Positions 1 to 5,879 of a DNA stretch of 7,654 nt are shown here, piece after piece. The notes beneath the pieces were generated by a model, which ran no database searches, was not told the DNA's origin, and saw only the letters and a program-made list of their open reading frames with translations. The stretch lies in contig CALGHE010000147.1 of NCBI GenBank assembly GCA_937915765.1, forward strand, positions 1-7,654, in the 5' to 3' direction. The DNA is from an uncultured Bacteroidales bacterium. Its GTDB lineage: Bacteria; Bacteroidota; Bacteroidia; Bacteroidales; Paludibacteraceae. Both the position numbers and the translations under genes were made by a program. Numbering within the stretch: the stretch's first letter is position 1; every line of letters starts with the position of its first letter.

Positions 1-711
1 GAATTCTCCAATGAGATCAAATACAAGACTTGCCCTTCCATAACGCTCTGAATGAAGGAAACCGCAATAGGGATCAAGTCCTGCAAGATAAATTGATTTC
101 CATATTTCACTTTCAACCACAGCATAGCCATAGTTCAGCAAATTGTTTGGAGGCAAACCATCTTGTCCGCGTACAAAATCGGGCTTGTCCTTAAACACAT
201 ACTTCCAGTAAAAAGCCGCCGCCCTGCCCTCTTTGTTCTCGCTGTCGCCACTCTTCACATCCTTTGCCCAAGCAAGCATATTTTTCGCCGGCTCGCCATA
301 AACAAACTCCAGCACAGCCGCCTGATTGCGAATTTTTTGCTCTATAGTCTGCTGCCACAACTGCTTGCGTAGCGGCACAGACGCCTCTATCTGGTTTCTG
401 AAACGTTCATTCTGCGTAGTGTTTCCGTTAAGCGGCAAAAGCAAACCCGACGGCAGATGCGATGCGTCACAGGTGATTACAGCACAATTATTTGCCAAAA
501 GTTTATCCAGCACCCCGTGAGTTATGGTTATGCGGCTGTTATCCAGAACCACCACACCAATATCCTCAATAGGCACGCTACGCACAGTCTCTTTTTTGAA
601 AGTATCTGGCAAAGAGTCATTCGTTTCCACTTCTGGCAACTTTATCACAAGCTGCTCGTTAGACGTACTTAGGTAAGCCGAATTGCCAAAATAGAGAGTT
701 CTTTTTATCAT
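1..711 (-). CDS. cas1: Cas1 CRISPR integrase, type II-C-like, 3' end cut by window edge; C-terminal part looks type I/III-like
   Basis: Cas1 is the metal-dependent integrase that, with Cas2, inserts new spacers into the CRISPR array. Read from the ATG at 711-709, the frame is open for 237 codons to base 1, so the C-terminus is missing (full-length family members are about 300 residues). The N-terminal part (MIKRTLYFGNSAYLS, then a PIEDIGVVVLDN segment near residue 50 and a GNTTQNERFRNQIE segment) is what I recall from Bacteroidetes type II-C Cas1. The first catalytic Glu is E161 in KEGRAAAFYW, and the catalytic His is H220 in GFLH. After NYGYA (193-197) the sequence stops looking type II: it reads GLDPYCGFLHSERYGRASL rather than the expected GL.P..GIHH.N..N...LADD. 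Gly235 sits where a metal-binding Glu is expected. The gene lies 135 bp downstream of cas9 on the same strand, and cas2 and the array are presumably beyond base 1. The Cas1 identity is secure; the integrity of the last 40 residues is not. Confidence 0.93.
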   Translation of the reverse strand, partial: MIKRTLYFGNSAYLSTSNEQLVIKLPEVETNDSLPDTFKKETVRSVPIEDIGVVVLDNSRITITHGVLDKLLANNCAVITCDASHLPSGLLLPLNGNTTQNERFRNQIEASVPLRKQLWQQTIEQKIRNQAAVLEFVYGEPAKNMLAWAKDVKSGDSENKEGRAAAFYWKYVFKDKPDFVRGQDGLPPNNLLNYGYAVVESEIWKSIYLAGLDPYCGFLHSERYGRASLVFDLIGEF

Positions 712-747
712 AGGCTACAAGTTTATAATTAGTTCAACTTCTTATCT
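709..747 (-). promoter_or_regulatory. Weak candidate promoter just upstream of cas1
   Basis: On the minus strand, TAAACTTG ends 6 bases before the cas1 ATG and differs from the Bacteroides -7 element TAnnTTTG at one position. TTAG, a 3-of-4 match to the -33 TTTG, lies 20 bases upstream. If used, it would give an almost leaderless cas1 message. No Shine-Dalgarno sequence is visible before the ATG, which is usual in Bacteroidetes. The region is A+T-rich and such near-matches are common, so cas1 may simply be co-transcribed with cas9. Confidence 0.2.
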
Positions 748-788
748 AAAGCACAAAAACAGATACAATCCTTACATTCTATGGATTT

Positions 789-817
789 GGAACTGTTGCA
801 GATTTTGCAACAGTTCC
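789..817. repeat. Perfect 12-bp inverted repeat between cas9 and cas1
   Basis: GGAACTGTTGCA (789-800) and TGCAACAGTTCC (806-817) are perfect reverse complements around a 5-base spacer. They begin 30 bases past the cas9 stop codon in the gap before cas1. As RNA on either strand this would form a strong hairpin. No T-run follows it in either direction, so it is not a standard intrinsic terminator. It could be a non-canonical terminator or attenuator that lowers cas1 expression relative to cas9, an mRNA 3' stabiliser or processing site, or a protein-binding operator. Confidence 0.85.
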
Positions 818-846
818 GATATTAAACTATACACAGCTGCATTTAA

Positions 847-3800
847 CTAATATCCCAAGCTAATGATATTGCCGAGTCTGTCAACCTTAAGAGGCAAACA
901 TGTTTCTTTTATCATTTCGCCCGTTATAGCTCTTTCCATCTTATTAAGTGCAGAATACTCTACTTTGTTAACAATAGGACAGCTTACTCGTTCTGATATG
1001 AAAAAACATTGATTCCCCGACGAAGATACCATTTTATAAATTCTCTTCTTATCAACCTCACCCACTCCATTTTTCAACTCCTCCTTCGTTGGCAAGTACA
1101 CCAAATCATTAGGTGAAAGAATAAAAAGAAGTTTTGCCTCTTTATCCACATACCCTTCTTCTTTTAAGACGGAGTCCAATTCTGCTTTCCAGTCTTTAGG
1201 GTTCTTCTTCTGACAATTAATTACCATTTCAAGCGGGGCGGTAGCATACGTACGCACTGACTGTGCCCCGCTCTTCTTATCCTCTTTTTCAAGAGAATAG
1301 ACGGCGAAGAAGAGGTTTGTGCCTTTAGCAGCCTCAACAAACTTTTTAGACTTATTACCAGTTGAGCCAATAGCAAACTTATCAGCCTTTTCATAAACAC
1401 GAACCCTATAAATAGGCTGATGGAATTTACCTCCGTTCAGTTTCGTTATATTTTTGTTCAATTCGTCTATTCCGTCAGGAGAAAAAGCAACTTCCGCATC
1501 ATTCTTTTTAGCCTCCAAATGAGCCAAAAGAATCTTCTGAATACCGAAATCTGTAACCTCTTCTTTAATTTTTTTCTCTGTAAAAGAGGAATCTAACGGT
1601 TTTCTTGTAGCAAAAAATCTATCTTTTGTATCTTTTGTAAAATAATAAACTTTAACTTTACCTGTCGCAACTTCTGTCCAAACTTCTTTATTATCCTCAA
1701 AATACTTCACTATATCTTTGTCTTTCTTCCCTTCCCTTTTTAGACTATAAACCTTTCTTTTAACATCCTTATCAACAATGGTTTGAGGATTTTCCAAAGC
1801 TATATTTAAACGAACTTTCTTAATTTTACGCAAATTAACTTCGCCAAAAACAGTGTCCTTATGCAATGACTTTCTAATAGCCCAACTATCTCCCTTACAT
1901 TGTTTCACTATAGTCTTTTTACCATTTTCATCATAATGTTCAAACTTGTTCACTGTTTTATTTATAACACGTAAATTCTGTTTGAAACTTACAATCATAT
2001 TTTCGATGGAAATTTGCACATCAGATGCAAAAGTTTCCCAAGGCTTTCTCATCACCCATTTATAGTTTCCTTTATCGTCAGTCTTTGTTTTTACACAAAG
2101 TGTTTTCTTCAAATCGTCACGTCTATTTTCACTTTTTGCAGACTCATTGTTCAAATAATTAACATGACTACGTGTGGCACAAGCAATTACAATTGCATCC
2201 ATCGCATGGTGGCGGTGGTCTATACGCTTCTTGTTAAAACCTTTCTGAAGTTCCAATGGCATATTAGGAATCAAATGACCTTGTCTGTTAACCGATAAGA
2301 ACGACTCCTTTATTGGCAATTGATTCATTATCTTATCAATAATATCTTTTTGCTTATCACTATCTAATGATTCGAAATACTTATCATACGAACTATTTAT
2401 TGACTGATTTATTGATTTCGCATGATCATCTAATAATTTTTCAAACAAGCATTTGAATTTATTTACAAGTTCAACACTATTTATTTGTTTTGCTAATCTA
2501 TTCAACCTTTCAAAACGAGGAAGAACAATTCTGTTCCACACGTCATCCATACCCCAGTCTTTTTTAAGACGATCTGTAACTCCTCCTGTACAAGAGATTA
2601 GATTTTTAGAAACAGCCTCTTGTTCGTACACACCTTCTTCAATCTCTTCACGAACTATATTAGAAAGCAGTCCTTTGATAAACTTGCTAATGTATCTGGT
2701 ATCATTCAACTGACGTTCTATAAAACCATCCGGGATTTCCGACATCAAGAGTTTCTTTTTTTTAGCCCCTGTAAAGTGTTTTTTCACAAAATCCTCGTAC
2801 TCTCCAACTGTAAAAATTTTTACTGTTTTACCTCCAGTAAGGGTAATTATTTCACCTTTTTGCTCTTGAATAAATTCATAACCCAACATGTTACTTTTCT
2901 TTTTATTCACTTCAGCTTCACAAATTACCTTATTACTAAACGAGTCATCAAAATAACGAGACTGAGGGATAATATGCTCAATTTCGTAAGCATCAGTAAA
3001 AAGTTTGGAAAGAGGAATCATTTCACCTGTATAAGGAGAACGATAACGTTGCTCCAACCAACATTTGTAACTTTCTATATCACTTTTGGATGGTTGTTTT
3101 TTACTATCAGAACTTCCAAGACCAGAAATAACTTTTGTCACATAGTCTGGAATCTCTGTATCCTCAATAAAACTATCAGTCTCTTTATCATATTTTTCAT
3201 TAGAGTTCAAAGCATATTCCTCGTAAATACGCAAAATTTCCTGCTGACTTGGCGAATACGGACGCACATTTTTGATACCCATTTTTGGATTCATAAACTC
3301 TACAAGCATAGCTTTGATACGCAAATTTGTATTTTCATTCTTTTGAATGTTCTCCGACATTGTCTTGCGTTTATCTGCAGGGTTCTTCATTTCACGCCCT
3401 AACTCAAGATGAATTTCATCAATCTGTCCTACCTGCTTCCAAATGTCACGAACCGTACGAAGTGTTTCGGTTACAACCTGCTCCACTATAGGATTGCGCA
3501 AAGAGTGTTGTTTGAAAGATTTCAAATAAGCATCAATATCCTCATATTTTTTCCACTTCACAATATCCTTAGCCTCTGAGTGACGATTATAAACAACATA
3601 ACAAGCCTTCCACAACGGAAGTCCGCAGAACTGAGATATATCTCTCAAATCCTTAACTTTGTCACGCACTCTGTCACTAATATTTTCGTCATACTCGCCT
3701 GTGATAAGTTTTTCGATGCGTTCTTTTGTTTTTTCATCAATTGCGTCAGCACTCCAATATTTACCCATACGCATCAGAGGCAACAATTTCTTAATCGCCT

Positions 3801-5622
3801 TTGCTGAGTAAGAACCGTATTCCTTTTCGAAAGGTTTTAATTTTGCAAATTCCTCTGCAAAAGATTCTTCCAAACTATTATCTTTCGCATACTTAACAAA
3901 AGCCTTGCCTATTTCAATTTTATCTTCGACAGAATACAAGATGTGCCAGATTTCCAACTCTTTCTCTTTTGTTAAAAACTCTTGCTTAACACCTGCTTTA
4001 CTTAATCCCTTTAAGATAGCCGCTCTTGTTTCATTGCACGGATATTTTTTATCCTCAACATAATTCCAACGATAAGGAGCCTCTTCATTCTTCTTCTTTT
4101 TTATTTTAAAATATGCAAGCAAAGCATCTTGCTTTATAGAAGCTTTGTCATTTAGCCATTCAAACAAAGCAACTATATCATCTTCTGATTTTATAAAATC
4201 ATTTGTCACATCAACATCAGTGCAAAGTTTTCCGTCAACCACCTTTTCTCTTTGATAGATTTTTAAATTTTTCACAAACTGCCAAAGGCGAAACTCCTGA
4301 AAATAAGGATTAGATTTAGCAATACATTTTACAGAATAATCGTTACCTTCTTTATCTTTACGTATTTCGTACGGACAATCAGAAATCAATGATTTCTTGC
4401 TCTTCAAAGGTCTTTGATAAAACAATATATCATTAATAAATAGATATGTGAAATCTCTATTTTCAATATCCTTTCTATGAACCTCATTTACCGGATATAA
4501 TTCCTCTAAACACTTTACATACAACGTCTTGTCGTTTAGTTCAGGAATAAACTGTTTCTGCGTCTCTAATATTTGACACAACTCATCTTTATAAAATTTG
4601 CGTTCTACAGTGCGTACTAATTTTCCTATGATTTTTTGCTGTGGATTTTTTAGTATATTACTATATATATACTCTCCTACAGTCTTCTGACTTTCGTCAA
4701 TATTTTTTTCCGTACGCAATTTAATCTTTGCATACATTCTTCCTTTTCTTTGTGGATCCATTCTCTCTATTTCATCCACAGACGGCAGAAATGAAAGTTC
4801 CTTTTTTCCATCTCCGTTTTTTTGAATTGTAGTTTTTAAAATAAACTCTTTTGTCTCTCCAATCCACATTGAGACGTCATTATAAAACGACGCACGATAA
4901 ACCAAGCCATTATCAAGAGACATTTCATACCAATACTTATCGTATTTTTTATCCTTCTCTTTTTTTTCTACCGACAAAATTTTGGCTGATATAATCTCTA
5001 TTTCTTCGTTACTTTTTTCTTCATCTTCACCGCGCAACTGATAATAACCTCGCTTCTGATTGAAGTTAAGCAAAATCCAAGATAGTTCTTCCTTTGTCAA
5101 AGCCTGAGAAAGAGCCTTTTTGCGCAAATAGTAAATAGTCCAATCGTAAGGAACTTTTTCAATAGAAGGATGTTCTTTCTTAAATTCGGAAACCATCTCT
5201 TCAAACGACTCTTTAAAGAGAAATTCATAAATCCCTGAATCATTTTTTCTCCATGCCAATTTAGGCTCCGAATCGTCAGAAAATTTGCCATAACGAGTTA
5301 ATTTTGCTGAATAATGTTCTGGTAAAAAGCCCATCAAATCCAAAACTCTATGCAGTCTTTCTCTACGCAACAAAGCACGCTCTCTTAATCTACGAGTACC
5401 TCTAAACCCTGTTCTCTCTTTAGTTTGAGAGACGGAGATTCCTCTGTCAAAATCGCCCATTACTGCAGCGTCCATAGGAATGATACGACTATTGGCGGCC
5501 TCTATTGAGATTGGTTTTAGAGTTACTTTACCGTCTTCTTTTTCGTCATGAATCTCTTCCGCATTCACAACCGCCCAGCCTATTGAGTTTGTCCCTAAGT
5601 CGAGACCTAATATCTTTTTCAT
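847..5622 (-). CDS. cas9: Cas9 RNA-guided DNA endonuclease, large Bacteroidetes type II-C form
   Basis: Cas9 cuts DNA matched by a crRNA:tracrRNA guide and is the only effector of type II CRISPR-Cas. The 1591-residue frame is intact. Visible landmarks: RuvC-I with D8 in GLDLGTNS; an Arg-rich bridge helix at about 67-98; a long REC lobe at about 100-715, with a Lys/Glu-rich, apparently beta-rich insertion near 200-280; RuvC-II with E740 in IHLELGREM; HNH with H883 in YEIEHIIPQS and N906 in EVNKKKSN; RuvC-III with H1139 and D1142 in HHAMDAIVIA; then a WED/PAM-interacting region at about 1200-1591 ending in PLKVDRLGNIISLGY. All expected catalytic positions are present, so both nuclease sites should be active. 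The length exceeds compact II-C Cas9s (about 1000-1100) but suits the Bacteroidetes branch. The ATG at 5622 is chosen because RuvC-I follows directly; no Shine-Dalgarno is visible. The gene is clearly A+T-richer than its neighbours. II-C rests on lineage; csn2 or cas4 beyond the edge cannot be excluded. Confidence 0.98.
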   Translation of the reverse strand: MKKILGLDLGTNSIGWAVVNAEEIHDEKEDGKVTLKPISIEAANSRIIPMDAAVMGDFDRGISVSQTKERTGFRGTRRLRERALLRRERLHRVLDLMGFLPEHYSAKLTRYGKFSDDSEPKLAWRKNDSGIYEFLFKESFEEMVSEFKKEHPSIEKVPYDWTIYYLRKKALSQALTKEELSWILLNFNQKRGYYQLRGEDEEKSNEEIEIISAKILSVEKKEKDKKYDKYWYEMSLDNGLVYRASFYNDVSMWIGETKEFILKTTIQKNGDGKKELSFLPSVDEIERMDPQRKGRMYAKIKLRTEKNIDESQKTVGEYIYSNILKNPQQKIIGKLVRTVERKFYKDELCQILETQKQFIPELNDKTLYVKCLEELYPVNEVHRKDIENRDFTYLFINDILFYQRPLKSKKSLISDCPYEIRKDKEGNDYSVKCIAKSNPYFQEFRLWQFVKNLKIYQREKVVDGKLCTDVDVTNDFIKSEDDIVALFEWLNDKASIKQDALLAYFKIKKKKNEEAPYRWNYVEDKKYPCNETRAAILKGLSKAGVKQEFLTKEKELEIWHILYSVEDKIEIGKAFVKYAKDNSLEESFAEEFAKLKPFEKEYGSYSAKAIKKLLPLMRMGKYWSADAIDEKTKERIEKLITGEYDENISDRVRDKVKDLRDISQFCGLPLWKACYVVYNRHSEAKDIVKWKKYEDIDAYLKSFKQHSLRNPIVEQVVTETLRTVRDIWKQVGQIDEIHLELGREMKNPADKRKTMSENIQKNENTNLRIKAMLVEFMNPKMGIKNVRPYSPSQQEILRIYEEYALNSNEKYDKETDSFIEDTEIPDYVTKVISGLGSSDSKKQPSKSDIESYKCWLEQRYRSPYTGEMIPLSKLFTDAYEIEHIIPQSRYFDDSFSNKVICEAEVNKKKSNMLGYEFIQEQKGEIITLTGGKTVKIFTVGEYEDFVKKHFTGAKKKKLLMSEIPDGFIERQLNDTRYISKFIKGLLSNIVREEIEEGVYEQEAVSKNLISCTGGVTDRLKKDWGMDDVWNRIVLPRFERLNRLAKQINSVELVNKFKCLFEKLLDDHAKSINQSINSSYDKYFESLDSDKQKDIIDKIMNQLPIKESFLSVNRQGHLIPNMPLELQKGFNKKRIDHRHHAMDAIVIACATRSHVNYLNNESAKSENRRDDLKKTLCVKTKTDDKGNYKWVMRKPWETFASDVQISIENMIVSFKQNLRVINKTVNKFEHYDENGKKTIVKQCKGDSWAIRKSLHKDTVFGEVNLRKIKKVRLNIALENPQTIVDKDVKRKVYSLKREGKKDKDIVKYFEDNKEVWTEVATGKVKVYYFTKDTKDRFFATRKPLDSSFTEKKIKEEVTDFGIQKILLAHLEAKKNDAEVAFSPDGIDELNKNITKLNGGKFHQPIYRVRVYEKADKFAIGSTGNKSKKFVEAAKGTNLFFAVYSLEKEDKKSGAQSVRTYATAPLEMVINCQKKNPKDWKAELDSVLKEEGYVDKEAKLLFILSPNDLVYLPTKEELKNGVGEVDKKRIYKMVSSSGNQCFFISERVSCPIVNKVEYSALNKMERAITGEMIKETCLPLKVDRLGNIISLGY

Positions 5623-5660
5623 ATGTAAAATTTATATTTTTCAAATTCAACTAAATTTAT

Positions 5661-5691
5661 TTTGCAATTTATAAATTTTATTTTACATTTG
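5661..5691 (+). promoter_or_regulatory. Bacteroides-type promoter for the tracrRNA
   Basis: TTTG at 5661-5664 and TACATTTG at 5684-5691 match the Bacteroidetes primary sigma-factor elements (-33 TTTG, -7 TAnnTTTG) at every defined position, with a 19-base spacer inside the usual 19-21 range. The start site would fall a few bases after 5691, at about 5695-5699, exactly where the anti-repeat begins. Both boxes sit in the same 8-mer TTTGCAAT (5661-5668 and 5688-5695). The cas9 start codon lies only about 40 bases away on the opposite strand, so the two promoters share this gap. Confidence 0.75.
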
Positions 5692-5695
5692 CAAT

Positions 5696-5780
5696 ACAAA
5701 TTTGAACCAATTCACAATAAGGATTATTCCGTTGTGAAAACATTTAAGGCGGCGAGGGTAACTCCTCGTCTCCTTTTTTT
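5696..5780 (+). ncRNA. tracrRNA of the type II-C system, divergent from cas9
   Basis: This RNA pairs with the CRISPR repeat in pre-crRNA, supports its processing and is bound by Cas9. From a predicted start near 5696 to the T-run ending at 5780 it is about 80-85 nt. The 5' part (5696-5718) is the anti-repeat: its reverse complement begins ATTGTGAATTGG and resembles the long repeats of Bacteroidetes II-C arrays, which start GTTGTGA. Next come a small GGA-TTAT-TCC hairpin (5721-5730), a GTTGTGAA segment (5731-5738), an unpaired linker of about 9 bases, and a terminator hairpin (5748-5773) followed by seven Ts. Anti-repeat, short nexus-like hairpin and terminal hairpin is the standard tracrRNA order. 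The sequence after the anti-repeat also looks like Bacteroidetes tracrRNAs I recall, but this was not searched. Placement beside cas9 with a matching promoter strengthens the call; the exact 5' end is inferred. Confidence 0.88.
5748..5780 (+). terminator. Intrinsic terminator and 3' hairpin of the tracrRNA
   Basis: Bases 5748-5757 pair with 5764-5773 across a 6-base loop (GTAACT): nine pairs, including one G-U, and one C/U mismatch. Seven Ts (5774-5780) follow at once. As in other tracrRNAs, this hairpin probably serves both as terminator and as part of the Cas9-bound scaffold. Confidence 0.9.
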
Positions 5781-5805
5781 ATGTCTATCTTCTTCCCCCT
5801 CAACC

Positions 5806-5844
5806 AACACAAAAGCCGCGACAGCTGGGTGCTGCGCGGCTTCT
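5806..5844 (-). terminator. Intrinsic terminator of the secreted-protein gene
   Basis: On the minus strand, AGAAGCCGCG (5844-5835) pairs with CGCGGCTTTT (5820-5811) in a 10-bp stem with one G-U pair. Within the 14-base loop a CAGC/GCTG pair could extend the stem. A short U-rich tail (TTTTGTGTT) overlaps the stem base. It begins 36 bases after the stop codon of the upstream minus-strand gene. It faces the tracrRNA terminator, so the two converging transcripts are each stopped within about 65 bases. Confidence 0.75.
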
Positions 5845-5879
5845 GGTTCTAGGACGTTTATTTTAAATTATGCTATGGT

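Larger units (their letters stand above)
5623..5879. other. Intergenic region carrying the tracrRNA gene and divergent cas9 start
   Basis: This 257-bp gap has no protein-coding gene. Bases 5623-5695 are very A+T-rich and hold the tracrRNA promoter (plus strand) and presumably the cas9 promoter (minus strand). For cas9 I found no full TTTG-N19-21-TAnnTTTG match; TGAATTTG at 5649-5642 matches a -7 element with one change but has no -33 partner at the right distance. The rest holds the tracrRNA (to 5780) and the facing terminator (5806-5844). Nothing further is seen in 5845-5879. No CRISPR repeats are present. Confidence 0.8.

Noticed and set aside
1..6. GAATTC (EcoRI site) exactly at the window start
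   Set aside because: It could mark a clone end, but the bases also encode EF of the DLIGEF motif, where EEF is common in Cas1; chance is a sufficient explanation.
163..672. Three short plus-strand frames opposite cas1
   Set aside because: They overlap each other and lie antisense to a clear Cas1 coding frame; no recognisable motif.
789..817. Calling the inverted repeat an intrinsic terminator
   Set aside because: No T-run follows the stem on either strand.
2620..3402. 260-codon plus-strand reading frame inside cas9
   Set aside because: It is antisense to conserved Cas9 sequence including the HNH region; it is rich in Phe, Ile and Thr as expected from the reverse of an A+T-rich gene and shows no domain.
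5623..5879. CRISPR array or degenerate repeat-spacer units near the tracrRNA
   Set aside because: Only one repeat-like segment (the anti-repeat) is present, with no second copy at spacer distance.
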